64,000 nt of DNA from Nannochloris sp. 'desiccata' (Eukaryota; Chlorophyta; Trebouxiophyceae; Chlorellales; Chlorellaceae): assembly GCA_019044685.2 (NCBI GenBank), contig JAGTXX020000009.1, positions 1,612,001 through 1,676,000 of the forward strand, in the 5' to 3' direction. The notes beneath the pieces are model-generated. The model was given only the letters and a program-made list of their open reading frames with translations, searched no databases and had not been told where the DNA came from. Below are positions 33,201 through 43,879 of the stretch, piece after piece (positions within the stretch are counted from its first letter, which is position 1; each line of letters opens with the position of its first letter). A program made the position numbers and the translations under genes.

Positions 33201-34873
33201 ACTCAGCTGCTGTTACAGGTCTGGTCATACCGGGTCCGGGTCCTACAGCCCCTGGGATCCCCACTAATATTGTTATGACTGTCAATTCGGGGGCTATCGG
33301 AACTGTAGATGCGGCATGGGCTGCTCCTTCTTCTGATGGTGGTGCTCCTATTACTTCGTATGATATACAGTGCACCGACACAGCGACACCCACTCCAGGT
33401 GTGGTCACTGCCACTGGGATATCCGCTTTATCTACTGCAATGACAGGCCTAAGCCCTGGTGAGACATACAGCTGCAGCGTGCGAGCTACAAATTCTGCTG
33501 GATCGTCTGCCTACTCAGCTGCTATTACAGGTCTCGCCATCCCAACAGTCCCTGGTGTGCCTGTTATCGGAGTCTTCACTGCGTACACGGGGACTGCAGG
33601 AGTTGGAACTGTAAATGCGGCATGGATTGCCCCTGCGTCTGATGGTGGTGCTCCTATTTCTTCATATGATATCGAGTGCACGAATTTAAATTTGGACACC
33701 GACGTTGTCACTGCTCTTGCATTGGACGCTGCTTCTATTTGTAGTGCCGGTGCGTGCAGTACAACTACTGTAATGGCAGGCATGAGCCTTGGCGAAACAT
33801 ACACTTGTAAAGTGCGAGCTACAAATGCTGCCGGCTCTTCGACGTACTCAAGTGCCAGTGCCAGTTTTCTCGCTATTACAATCCCTGGTTTGGCTACCAA
33901 TGTGTCATTCGCCGGAGGATATGACGGTGTACGTAGTTACACTAGTGCCACATGGACTGCCTCTGTTGGTGGTCTTATTACAGAATACAATCTTATGTGC
34001 CAAAACTCAAATAATATCACTGACGTTGTCACTGCTCCTGCATTGGCCGCTGCTTCTGTTTGCAGTGCCGAAGGTGCGTGCATCTATGCAATGACTGGCC
34101 TGACCGACGGCGAGATTTACATCTGCGGCGTGCAAGCTACAAATTCTGCTGGGTCGTCCGATTATTCTCCTAGTCCCAGTTTTACCCAAAGTTGTTTTCC
34201 TCGCATGGCTACCGTCCAAGTTCACGATGGCACTCAGAAATATATGTATCAACTTGTCCCAGGGGATCGTGTCTTATCGGTTGATTCCCAGGGTCAAATG
34301 CTGTATTCTCCTATCTATGTTCTTCCTCACGCTGAGCCCCGTGGCATGTACCCCTATCGTAAGTTCACCTTGGAGACCATAAACACTGCAAACAGTACTT
34401 CTTGCTTGCCTAATATTCATTTAACAGCTTCCCCAGACCATTACCTCCTGCTCCCTACTCCCGCTTCCCAAAGCATCATTGAGGTAAATGGAAACAATGC
34501 CCCATGGTCTACTCGCCGAGCTGTGAGGGCAGCTGATGCAAAGGTAGGTGACTATATGTGGGTTGTTAATAGCAAAAAGAACGCACCCGAACTATCCCGC
34601 ATTCTCGCTGTTGAAGACATCTTGGATGAAGGCATGTACGCTCCATTGACTTTGACTGGTACTATTGTCGTTGATGGCGTTGCTGCTTCCGTCTACAATA
34701 CCATGCTGGGATCTGAATTAAATATGCATCTGTTCTGTGCATGGGGTCGATGGTTGTATAAAATCTGGCCGCAATTTTTCACAAGAATGCATCAGTTGAA
34801 CTGGGCCTCTCCGGTGGCGATCAAAATGGGGTATGCTACGAGAGCTGCCCTTAAGATGGCCTCTATTATTTGA
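30245..34873 (+). CDS. Secreted FN3-repeat protein with C-terminal Hint domain
   Basis: Five exons: 30245-30329, 30552-30807, 30912-31059, 31265-31333 and 31562-34873 (phases 1, 2, 0, 0), giving 1289 residues. A signal peptide (core MATLVVFFFCQQPCC) leads to a Cys-containing domain at about 30-190. Then come a Pro-rich linker (TPSPPPRKPPPPSP), a domain of about 130 residues, and a PNPVPNPV-type spacer. Six fibronectin-III-like repeats follow, the first four almost identical. The C-terminal 215 residues are a Hedgehog/intein-type Hint domain: the candidate nucleophile Cys is in SCFPRM, followed by LVPGDRVLSVD, LTASPDHYLLL and VVDGVAASVYN. Hint domains self-cleave through a thioester, so release or modification of the extracellular FN3 part is inferred. 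Similar Hint proteins are known in algae. Confidence 0.82.
32306..33540 (+). repeat. Four near-identical 312-bp FN3 repeats
   Basis: Period 312 nt (104 codons), copies starting at about 32306, 32618, 32930 and 33242; the fourth is slightly shorter. Only a few substitutions separate the copies. Two diverged repeats follow at about 33541-34190. Confidence 0.95.
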
Positions 34874-35210
34874 GAATTAAAACTCATCAGTGTATTATAA
34901 CGAAATATATGACTATAACAAATGAATAACTCTTTCCTGCTGCCTGCCAAAGAAGAAGTTTACCCTTTTTACTTTACTTTCTTTTGTATACCATATTGAA
35001 AGTATCCTTTGCAATGATACGCAGTAGCGACTAGATTCTATAATGATGCTCCTACTTTTGCTTCTACTACAGCAGGGATGAAGATCTAGTACTACTTTCC
35101 CTTCTTTATTTGCATTTTCTACTCCTAACGTCAAGATTAAATTATTTCAACCCCCCTTTTAAAAAAACAAATCAAGAAGAACAAAAGCAAAAAAGTCACA
35201 CTTGAATATC
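34874..35210. other. Convergent 3' intergenic region
   Basis: Between the 3' ends of the FN3-Hint gene and ispE. AT-rich with homopolymer runs, no gene seen. Confidence 0.4.
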
Positions 35211-36444
35211 TTACGCCGCTCCCGACGCCGGCACTGCAGCTGCAGCTGCACCCGCACTACTTGGCGCCGCATACCATTCCCCTGGCTTCCTCACAATCAA
35301 CCTCGCAGGAGAGATAAACAACTCATTATACTCAGCACCCTTTAAAAACTCTGGGGCTTTGTCACTGCCGACACCAACTATGGTGGAGCCACTCCCCGTC
35401 ATAAAAACAGAGGTAAACTCCCCTTGTTCCTGTAGCCTGCTTTTCAATTCCTGCAGCGCAGGTAACCTATCAAAGGCAGGTTGTTCCAGGTCATTGACGC
35501 ACAGCTCTTGTGCGGGACCTTCTGTGGCTAACCGGGAGAGAAGGTCTCGGGGGTCGGCGGTGCTCCGGCGGGTGAGGTCGAGAGCTTTGAATATTTCAGG
35601 GGTAGAGAGGCCGACTGGAGGTTTGATCAGCAGGAGAGGGGTGTCGAGAGATACTGGAGGAGCAACATCTTCAACAATCTCACCTCTGTTTTGAAAACAT
35701 AAAACCAAAAAAAGACGTCAGTTCAGTTAAATCCATTTTTGAGGCGGTAAAGAAAGAAAGTGCTAAACTGATGTTCTGTTAAAATAATTCTCACCTTCCA
35801 GTACAATATGCAGCCCCAGAACTGAAGAACACGCTAATATCAGATCCAATCTCTCCAGACCACTCCAACAAGTGTTCAGCTGTAGCTGGTCGGCCGCACA
35901 ATTCATTTGCCGCCCAGAGAGTAGTTGCTGCATTACCACTACCACCACCCATACCTGCCCCATGCGGCACTCTTTTTAACAAATCTACATTAAAACGTTC
36001 TGTAGCACCAGTTTTTCTGCGGAATAAGTTTAGGGCTTTGATCACTAAATTTGATTCATCCGTGGGAACGTCAGGAAAATTGCAAGTTAATTGATCAGAT
36101 GTGGATCCAGCAGGGAGTAAACTAAAGGTCATATCATCGCCAAGATCAATGACATGGAACAGAGAGGCGAGATCGTGGAACCCATCTTCGCGGCGACGCA
36201 CAATCCGGAGGAAAATATTAATCTTGGCAGGGGAGAAGAGATTTAACGACGATGCAGAATTTGAAGTAGATGCAGCGTTTGCGAAAAATATGAAGCGATC
36301 TGCACGTTCTTTGTGGTGGGTATTCAGGGGTTGTGCATAACTAAACCTGTGTGTATTCCTGAAGCTAGCCGGCGCATTTTGTTTACTGAACTGCATCGCT
36401 AGACTGCTCATTGGCATGTTGCATTTGACATGACCCGCTATCAT
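35211..36444 (-). CDS. ispE: 4-diphosphocytidyl-2-C-methyl-D-erythritol kinase (IspE)
   Basis: Two exons on the minus strand: 36444-35795 and 35685-35211, phase 2, 374 residues. It phosphorylates CDP-ME in the plastid MEP pathway to IPP/DMAPP. A transit-peptide-like N-terminus of about 70 residues precedes FSPAKINIFLRIVRRREDGFHDLASLF, the typical IspE start. The GHMP-kinase ATP loop reads VPHGAGMGGGSGNAATTLW. Motif 3 is FMTGSGSTIVGVG near the C-terminus. A short Ala-rich tail ends the protein. Length and motif spacing are normal. The gene is divergent from the phosphatase-like gene at 36692. Confidence 0.94.
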
Positions 36445-36691
36445 CCTAAAAGTCGATTTAAACGAGTTCGATGTTTGTCTATAACTACGACTAAAGCAAG
36501 AATAGAGGACAAAAGGCTTGAATTTATGTAACGATTATTTAAAAGGTTTTTGGCTTGATTTTTTCCCGAATGGATAACAGCTCCTAAGCCCATCTGCTGT
36601 GGTTATATATTCACATTGAAATGAATTGAACTTAATTAGTCACCCATTCTAACATATAATACGGCCGCCAAAAGGCCCAGAGTCATTGAAA

Positions 36692-37660
36692 ATGCATATA
36701 ACTAATTCAATTCTGCAGTCACCATGTATCACAAACTCACCTAGAAAGTCCTCCTCTAGAGCATTTAGGCACCACTGCAGATTCCTTAAAAGAAGGAATA
36801 CTAGGATTTCAGCATCTAGAATTTCTAGCCAACTAACACAAGAACAAGACCCTTTATTTGATGTCTCATCCACCGTCGTAAACCCGGCCTTTCGAGTTAA
36901 AATCGATTCAACGCACACCGATGGCAGCGACAAAACACGCACAACCCTGCGTATTCTCTTTGTTAGCGAATCTGGAGTGTGTAGAGGTCCTTTAGCTGCA
37001 GCTGCATTCGCTGCCGCCGCTGAAAAACATGGCCTTGCTCTCTTACGAGGCACTGGGGATGCCGCCATCGAGTGCTCTGCTGCTGCGTCTAGGGACTATT
37101 GCGTCAACGAGCCGCCTGAAGCATCAGCCTACCTTGCAGCAGAATGTCTAGGGTGGACGCTTCCTCAAGATTGCAGGTCACGATGCTTTCTACCTAGCGC
37201 AGATCTTGCTAAAAATGATTTGATCTTGGTGATGGATAAATTCATTGCTGCTGATGTGCTCAGAGAAGCTAGTGTGTTTGATACGATTTATTTAGAAGCT
37301 GGATTTTCTGGGAAAGTCCGAAATTTAGGTGAATTCCACCCTTCCGCAACAGGAAATTCGAGTACTAACAGCAACACCCCTTCAAGTAAAACCAGTGTGA
37401 GCGGTGCAGATAACAAAGTTTTTGAGATTAATGATCCTCTGTACGGCAATGTAGGCGGTGAAGAAGAGGAAGATACAGTATACAAATCAGCTTTAGATAT
37501 TCAGCAGTGTTGTAATGGGCTGGTAGAGTTTTTAATCAGCTTAAACTCTGCCAATAGTGATAATGAAAATGGTACTTCTTTGAGGGCTGCGGTGGACAAC
37601 TGGCTGCAAAATGCCAAGGGAGTTGAGTGGATGCGGCCGCCGTTACTTAGCCCTAGATAA
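36692..37660 (+). CDS. Low-molecular-weight phosphatase-like protein, probably inactive
   Basis: Single exon, 322 residues from the ATG at 36692. The first 75 residues resemble an organelle presequence. The fold start LRILFVSESGVCRGPLAAAAF aligns with the LMW-PTP P-loop V-C-x-G-N-x-C-R-S-P. At the position of the catalytic Cys there is Ser92 (codon AGC at 36965), and the Gly-Asn pair is replaced by Ser-Gly. Later blocks match the family: ADLAKNDLILVMDKF and DPLYGNVGGEEEED (the DPY general-acid loop with an inserted Leu). An insert of Ser/Asn/Thr residues precedes that loop. Phosphatase activity is unlikely; a substrate-binding or regulatory role is inferred only. Confidence 0.72.
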   Translation: MHITNSILQSPCITNSPRKSSSRAFRHHCRFLKRRNTRISASRISSQLTQEQDPLFDVSSTVVNPAFRVKIDSTHTDGSDKTRTTLRILFVSESGVCRGPLAAAAFAAAAEKHGLALLRGTGDAAIECSAAASRDYCVNEPPEASAYLAAECLGWTLPQDCRSRCFLPSADLAKNDLILVMDKFIAADVLREASVFDTIYLEAGFSGKVRNLGEFHPSATGNSSTNSNTPSSKTSVSGADNKVFEINDPLYGNVGGEEEEDTVYKSALDIQQCCNGLVEFLISLNSANSDNENGTSLRAAVDNWLQNAKGVEWMRPPLLSPR

Positions 37661-38006
37661 TAATATTCTCTCTTATGTTTACTCTTTGTTTGAATACATG
37701 CATATATTATATTCTGTACTGCACTTTGTATCCTTGTACTTTTCTCTAATTTCTAACTACATACTATTTCATCTCAAAATACACAAAAGATCAAAAGGGC
37801 CGTGAGCTTGAGCTAGAGTTGAGATGAGATGAGATGGCTCGCTAATAAAGGGAAAAACAAAGCAGAGGGAATCGCTACATATCATTATTTTTCAAAACAT
37901 CAAACAAAATGAAACTAACAAAGCGGCCGCTACACCCTACAAAACAAAAAAAATAAATTTTCATTAAAGAATGTCTTTACTTTCTTTTCAAAATATCTCT
38001 AATTCT
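37661..38006. other. Convergent 3' intergenic region
   Basis: Between the phosphatase-like gene and isocitrate lyase. AT-rich, with a short gagat repeat near 37818. No gene seen. Confidence 0.4.
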
Positions 38007-39272
38007 TTAAAATTGCTGTGCTTCCGTAGATCCTTTCAAAGCAGTAGTCGACCCAGTTCCACTGGTCACCACATCAGATATCGCATCGAAGTATCCAGTG
38101 GCAGCTTCTCTTTGATGACGGGCACAGGTATACCCTTGAGGTTCAGCATCAAACTCTTTTTGCTGGAGCTCAGAGTACGCAGCCATACCGCGATCGCGGT
38201 ACCCAGCAGCCAACTCAAACATACTGTAATTCAAAGCGTGATACCCAGCAAGAGTCACAAATTGGAATTTATAGCCCAGCGCGGCAATGTCCTCTTGGAA
38301 TGTTGCGATTTGCTCCATGGTGAGATTCTTACGCCAGTTGAATGAAGGGGAGCAGTTGTAGGCAAGCATTTTACCCGGGAACTGAGCATGGATACCTTCA
38401 GCAAACTCACGAGCGTCTTCAATATCAGGGGTAGACGTCTCGCACCAGATAAGATCAGCGTATGGGGCATAGGCTAGTCCTCGAGCAATAGCGAGTTTCA
38501 CACCGCATTTGACATAATGGAAGCCTTCTACAGTTCTTTTCCCGGTGCAAAATGGCTGATCGCGTTCATCTACATCCGAGGTGAGTAAATTTGCAGAGTG
38601 GGCGTCAGTGCGGGCGATGAGAACGGTAGGAACGCCTGCAACATCAGCGGCAAGGCGGGCAGCAATCAAATTGCGAACAGCAGAGGCAGTGGGTACCAAC
38701 ACCTTGCCACCTAAATGGCCACATTTCTTTTCACTGGAGAGTTGATCTTCAAAATGAACAGCAGCAGCGCCAGATTCGATTAAATGAGCTGTCAATTCAT
38801 ACGCATTAAGGGGACCACCAAAACCAGCTTCAGCGTCAGCAATAATGGGCAAAAAATAATCCCTAGTAACATTGCCTTCAGCCTTTTCAATCTGGTCTGC
38901 ACGTAGAAGGGCCTTGTTGATGCGCTTGACGACCACCGGGACGGAATCTACGGGATACAAAGATTGATCGGGGTAGGTTTCGGAAGCAGTGTTGGCCTCG
39001 GCTGCGACTTGCCATCCAGAAAGGTAGATTGCTTTGAGGCCGGCTTTGGCCATTTGGACAGCTTGGTTACCGGAGAGAGCGCCGAGGGCAGGTATATATG
39101 ATTCAGTGTGGAGCAGGTTCCAGAACTTTTCTGCGCCGTGGCGAGCGAGGGTGTGTTCTACTTGGAGAGAGCTGCGTAGACGCTCGACTTCTTGCTCTGA
39201 ATAAGGGCGGGTGATGCCCTCCCAGCGACCGTCAGCGGCGGAAATACCGGCGAAGGGTGAATTGGTGGCCAT
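38007..39272 (-). CDS. ICL: Isocitrate lyase
   Basis: Single exon, 421 residues. It cleaves isocitrate to succinate and glyoxylate in the glyoxylate cycle. The active-site loop is [14 protein letters not shown] with the catalytic Cys. Other family blocks are [41 protein letters not shown] ([19 protein letters not shown]), VHFEDQL, LIARTDA and [11 protein letters not shown]. The short length without the large insert of plant and fungal glyoxysomal enzymes places it with the bacterial-type/chlorophyte ICLs. There is no obvious peroxisomal targeting signal at the C-terminus (ends AQQF), consistent with cytosolic ICL in green algae. The gene is divergent from the succinate/fumarate carrier. Confidence 0.96.
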   Translation of the reverse strand: MATNSPFAGISAADGRWEGITRPYSEQEVERLRSSLQVEHTLARHGAEKFWNLLHTESYIPALGALSGNQAVQMAKAGLKAIYLSGWQVAAEANTASETYPDQSLYPVDSVPVVVKRINKALLRADQIEKAEGNVTRDYFLPIIADAEAGFGGPLNAYELTAHLIESGAAAVHFEDQLSSEKKCGHLGGKVLVPTASAVRNLIAARLAADVAGVPTVLIARTDAHSANLLTSDVDERDQPFCTGKRTVEGFHYVKCGVKLAIARGLAYAPYADLIWCETSTPDIEDAREFAEGIHAQFPGKMLAYNCSPSFNWRKNLTMEQIATFQEDIAALGYKFQFVTLAGYHALNYSMFELAAGYRDRGMAAYSELQQKEFDAEPQGYTCARHQREAATGYFDAISDVVTSGTGSTTALKGSTEAQQF

Positions 39273-40089
39273 TTGATTACTATACCTGCATGATACCCAT
39301 GGATTAGAAAATGGTAGGTTTATGAGCTCGAAAAAAAAAAAAGCATCTTAAATTGACAAAGGAAAAGGTGACAAATGAATTGCTCATGTCAAACTCGTCT
39401 TGGCAAACCCGCAGTGAGCAGACCGGCTTTGGAACATTGCCGTGAAATGTAGGTTGTCTTGTCAGATTTAATGTAGAATTATAATGTTGGGTCTTACCTT
39501 TTGGTAAATTAATGAATTTCCGAAACAAAATCGGCGGACAAGATGCGGTTATTTCAGAGGCACTGCAAGAGCGGTCTGAATATTAGGAACACGTTTTTGA
39601 ATATAAAAGAGCAAAATAACAATGGTTCAGCGCAGGGGATCTAAAGAATAAGGAGAACGGCGATGAGTAAACCAAGAACTGACGTGGTTACCCAAGGTAG
39701 ATAAACTCGCACATCTCTTTTCAAACTTCATTTAATTGATTTTTAGTAATCTAGTACTCCTCCCCGTCCAGCAAGCGTGGCGTGGGAGCTCCATTTGCTT
39801 ATTCCCGATACCAATTCGTTCTGTTTCGAAAATTGCTGCTGCGCGGTAGGTGCTAATGCTCTTGTCCTGCTTTCCTCTCTCTAGTGTGCAATGCTGAATA
39901 GTTGCTTTATACTTTGCCGACACCATTTCTGAAAAATGGTGCCTTTAATATTCTTCATTTTGCAGATTACTTCAATTCACATTTCAGCATTCGTTTGGCA
40001 ATCTTCGACCTGTCGGGAAAACTTTTGGAGCGTATTTCCTCCATTTCAGCCTACCTCCGACACCCTCGGTATATGTCTATATCACAAAA
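39273..40089. promoter_or_regulatory. Shared 5' region of ICL and SFC1
   Basis: An 817-nt divergent intergenic region. A TATAAAAG on the plus strand at about 39601 is far from the SFC1 ATG. A 5' UTR intron of SFC1 is possible but not proven. Carbon-source (acetate) control would be expected here by analogy; no motif was identified. Confidence 0.4.
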
Positions 40090-41037
40090 ATGAGTGCATC
40101 CACGTCTTCCAACCAGGTTCAAGTTCAGACCACCGTCTACACTGTGAGCCCGGCAGTTAAGGCGGTAGCTGGCTCTTTAGGTGGCATTGTCGAAGCTGTT
40201 ATGCTACAACCAGTCGACGTAGTAAAGACGAGACTACAACTAGATAAAGCTGGGCAATACAAAGGCATGTTCCACGCTGGGAAGACTATTGCCGCCGAGG
40301 AAGGTGCCGGCGCTCTTTGGAAAGGGCTAACCCCTTTTGTCGGCCAACTCACGCTTAAATACGCTCTCCGAATGGGTTCTAATGCATTTTTCTTAGAAAT
40401 GCTACGTGGTGAAGATGGAAAACTCACTTCCTCGGCTCGTCTTACCGCTGGACTTGGCGCCGGTGTTTCTGAAGCTCTCCTCATTGTGACGCCTTTTGAG
40501 GTAGTAAAAACACGATTGCAACAACAACGTGGTGTAGATAAAGCCCTTTTAAAATACCGTGGTCCTGTACACACTGCGTTGACTGTAGTCAAGGAAGAGG
40601 GGCTTCGCGCCATGTGGAGTGGGGGCACAGCGACCACAATACGACAAGGTAGTAATCAAATGTCGTTATTTTGGGGAAAGGCTGTAATGGACGGCGTTAT
40701 TTGGGACAAACACGATGGAGACGGTAAATTCCTCACTCCAGCACAATCTGCAGCATCTGGTTTTGTCGCTGCATGCATTGGGCCTTTATTAAACAACCCG
40801 TTTGATGTGGTGAAGACGAGGATGCAAGCGGCGAGGAATTCTGGACAGCAGCAGTATAAAGGGTTTGCAGACTGTTTAGTGACGATTGCACGAACAGAAG
40901 GTGCTTTGGCGCTGTGGAAAGGGCTGGTGCCTCGATTGGCTAGAACTCCGCCGGGTCAAGCGATTGTTTGGGCTGTGAGTGATCAAATAACCGGATATTT
41001 TGAAGAGCAGAGGCGCAACGAAAGTAGTACCTCGTAA
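40090..41037 (+). CDS. SFC1: Mitochondrial succinate/fumarate carrier
   Basis: Single exon, 315 residues, mitochondrial carrier family. Three repeats carry the signature P-x-[DE]-x-x-[KR]: PVDVVKTRLQ, PFEVVKTRLQQQRG and PFDVVKTRMQ. Second-repeat features shared with yeast Sfc1 and plant mSFC1 are TPFEVVKTRLQQQ, YRGPVHTALTVVKEEG, MWSGGTATTIRQGSNQ, WDKHDGDGKFLTPAQSAASGF, and the C-terminal PRLARTPPGQAIVWAVSDQI. The carrier exchanges cytosolic succinate for mitochondrial fumarate, which is needed to use succinate from isocitrate lyase. Its head-to-head position with ICL supports this substrate assignment. Confidence 0.9.
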   Translation: MSASTSSNQVQVQTTVYTVSPAVKAVAGSLGGIVEAVMLQPVDVVKTRLQLDKAGQYKGMFHAGKTIAAEEGAGALWKGLTPFVGQLTLKYALRMGSNAFFLEMLRGEDGKLTSSARLTAGLGAGVSEALLIVTPFEVVKTRLQQQRGVDKALLKYRGPVHTALTVVKEEGLRAMWSGGTATTIRQGSNQMSLFWGKAVMDGVIWDKHDGDGKFLTPAQSAASGFVAACIGPLLNNPFDVVKTRMQAARNSGQQQYKGFADCLVTIARTEGALALWKGLVPRLARTPPGQAIVWAVSDQITGYFEEQRRNESSTS

Positions 41038-41689
41038 TATATATATATCGATATTTAGAAAGGGAAAAAGATGAGATCTTACCTTCATTAATATTTCTTT
41101 GTTCTTCACAATTTAGTGCAATGTCTTGGCAGTTTGATACTCTTCGACTTTTGATTTTATAATGCTTTTTGCTATTCTCCAGTCTTAGTTTAACTGTTGG
41201 AGTTTTCCAGTTTTTTAATTTTTTTTCCCGGCGGGCATTTTGTTTTTGTAGTTTTGATTTCTTTCCTTCAGTATATCTTTAGTTGTATTTAGCGCGCAGT
41301 CCTTTACTTTGATTAGCGAATGCATGCATGCATGTATATTGGATTTAGTTTGTTTTGTGAAATTGTATTCTAGCGAAAATAGTTTTAAAATACTACAACT
41401 CTGTGCGAATTAAGGGGGGGGGGGGGGGGGGGGGGGGGGGCGGGGGGCGATTTGATGGTAGTCGTGGTCTAAAATAAGGACAAGAAAGTATTTTTGATTC
41501 TAATTTAAAGACGGGGTGATTTCATGGTAGTGGCCTGAAATTGTCGACGGTTTTCATGGACAGGAAAGTATTTGATTATAATTTAAAGGGGGGTAGAACG
41601 GTCATAAAGCCCTGAAGGGCGAGATGAATAATGGGAAGGAAAAGAGAAATGAATTAGTGGAATGAAAAACACAGTTTGATTTTCTAGTT
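41038..41689. other. Convergent 3' intergenic region with poly-G tract
   Basis: Holds the 3' UTRs of SFC1 and the gene at 41690. It contains a gcatgcatgcatg repeat at about 41321 and a long G homopolymer. No gene seen. Confidence 0.5.
41414..41440 (+). repeat. 27-nt G homopolymer
   Basis: Twenty-seven consecutive G followed by C and six more G. It can fold as a G-quadruplex. Exact length is prone to sequencing error. Confidence 0.85.
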
Positions 41690-42839
41690 TTAAAGCATCA
41701 GCATTGCTGCTGCTACTGCAACTCCGGCGGCAGCCACTCTGGCGGAAGCAGCTACTCTTGCAGCACTGCTAACCGGCGCAACAGGGGTCGTGGCAGGGGG
41801 TGCACCTGAAAGAGCAGGAGCAACAACAGGTTCGACTTCTGCAGGTGTACTATTGCACTTTTCAAACATCTGAAGCTGAGTAGCGTACTGAGTAGGGTCC
41901 GCCGTGGCCGTGGCAATCGCCAAGGCCTTCACGCATGCTTCTCCAGCTGCAGTGATGGCAGCCTGGCAACTTTCATTGCAATCGAGAGCATCAGCACATG
42001 CATTCTTGCTTTGGGCGTAAGTGTCAGTCTGTAAAGCAGCGAAATCACCGCATTCAGACACGCTGACGCCAGCTGTTTGAAGAGATTGAGCAAAGAAAAC
42101 AGACTGGCCGACTTCGTAGGCGGTGGCCATTGCTACCTCATCCACAACAACATTGCACGCTGCAAGGGTGCCAGTAGGGTCAAAGTCTGTCATCGTAAAG
42201 TTACTACCTTTAGCAGCGGCAGTATCTTTAATATAGGCGAGATTCATCGCAGCAACGCATTCAGCACCAGCCAAGGTGACGCCAGTTAGGCATGCTTCGG
42301 GGCACGCAGTGACAGGGGCGCCAGGCTCAGCCATAGATTGTGCGCGATCGCAGTTGATGACACTGAGTGCGTAGTAATCCGTCTGTGGAAAGGGAAAGGG
42401 GTAATTGGGACATAAATGAGGCCGATCGTTGGGCTGAAAAAGAAGTAGATTCTACAACTGCAAGATGGTTGGGAATTAGGAGCAAATTTCTCATCGCGCT
42501 TACCATAATTTTTTCAGGTAAGCAAGCTGTTTGAACATTAGGATTGGTCTTGAAAACAGTGTCTAAGAAGGCCATAGTAGCAGTAACTTCTTCAGGAGTT
42601 ACCAATAAGTTTTCATTGAAAGTAGGCTTGCTAGGTAAAGGAGCTGCAGCAACAGGCACAGCGGCTGCCGGGGCGGCAACAGGCTCTGTGGGAATTACTA
42701 CCGTGGGATCGGGTTGATCTGTGGGAGTCTCAGCCATGACGGGGGCCGCAACTTCCATCATTCCGTCAGTTGGTGTTTGTGCAGCAATTCCTGCGAATGC
42801 AGCCAACAGCAGCACTGCTGCGATCAAATTGCGACCCAT
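41690..42839 (-). CDS. Predicted secreted, GPI-anchored-type Cys-rich protein
   Basis: Two exons on the minus strand: 42839-42504 and 42382-41690, phase 0, 342 residues. The N-terminus is a signal peptide (MGRNLIAAVLLLAAFAGIAAQ). A Pro/Ala/Val/Thr-rich mucin-like stretch follows (about 22-75). Two halves of a Cys-containing helical domain follow, with regularly spaced Cys pairs (VTACPEACLTG, ECVAAMN, DCNESCQAAI). The tail is Pro/Thr/Ser-rich and ends in a hydrophobic run (VAVAAAMLML) with no charged residues after it, typical of a GPI-attachment signal. A cell-surface protein is inferred; the family is not recognised. Confidence 0.75.
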
Positions 42840-43879
42840 TTTAGATGTGTAAGTTGTAATATTGATTATCTATTTGTTTTTTTGGTGTCACTTCGTCGAT
42901 TAAGCAAAGAATTTAAAACGCGTCAAGTTTCCAGCTCTGTCATCTGGGTCTTAGAAACTGCGCAAGTTTGTATCACTGCCAAAGATTACAAGAAAGTGGC
43001 GATGCACCCTCGGTGCTTGTATAATTTTGTTCAGCTACAAGTTGGTGCAACTGCAAGTTGCGCTAATTTGTGGTGCTGCATTTTGCCTGCACTATTTTGC
43101 GGCCGTGCAGAAAAGTGCCGCCCTGCACCGCCACAAACCTGCATCGCCGCCAAAAAGCACCGGTTGCAGCTGCACAATTTTGCACAGATGTCAGACATTA
43201 CGCTTAAAATGGCTATAATTCAAATTCTATTAAGAATATCGGCAAACTAATAGCATATTCGGACGTTTCAGGTAAAAGTAGGGGGGATAAATATTAACTC
43301 TAAACGCCGCTCTTCCTTTCTTTCTTTCTTTTCTTTCTTTCTTCCAAGCTGTACGAAACAGTACGAAAAGAAAGGGTGCCTTGTACGACATAAAAGCGCT
43401 TTTTTGCATCTTCTTGCACTGGTGCAGATTGCACCGCCACCGGCAGGTACAAATTTGCACCCCTGCCTTGGAGCTGGCACGTTCTTGCATCGCTGCAGAA
43501 AGCCACAAAAATGAACAAGCTGCAGCTGTGCAAAAATGCACTAGTAAAATCCCCTTTACAACCTGGCAGCCCTACTAAAAGCTGCCAATTTCTACCTTGC
43601 TAAAACCCAGTTGTGTCGCAGTGCCTGCTGTGGAAGCTGCGAACTGCCGGGGGTTTAGGGTTGACATAGCCCTCGCCCCTTCTACCTAGTTCATTAGATC
43701 GAAGAAACGATTTATCTCTTAAGTGTGTTACATTGGAACTTGTTTGAGATTCAACAAAACAACTTGTAGGGAATCCGCTGCCGCCTCTCGTCCCAACAAC
43801 TGGACAAGTATGTATTTTTAGAGAGAATGTATTTTTTACGTCAGAGTCTTCATGCGAGAGGCAAGCAAATCAAGATCGT
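42840..43879. other. Intergenic region with TGCA-rich cryptic repeats
   Basis: About 1 kb. 43000-43220 and 43420-43550 are dense in tgca, gtgca and gctgca words. They share tgcaccgccac (near 43124 and 43429) and an inverted relation between gcagctgcacaatttt (43168) and ctgtgcaaaaatg (43527). A CTTT microsatellite lies at 43313-43345. Open stretches here show no protein features. A decayed non-autonomous transposon is possible. Confidence 0.4.

Noticed and set aside
32002..33414. Repeated minus-strand open frames of 71-158 codons
   Set aside because: They are the reverse complement of the identical FN3 repeats, so the frame is open only because the repeats are.
32306..33540. Regularly spaced direct repeats that might suggest a CRISPR array
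   Set aside because: The period is 312 nt, there are no unique spacers, and the repeats code for FN3 domains in a eukaryotic gene.
36649..37068. Minus-strand 139-codon frame
   Set aside because: Antisense to the phosphatase-like gene, whose P-loop and acid-loop motifs lie on the plus strand.
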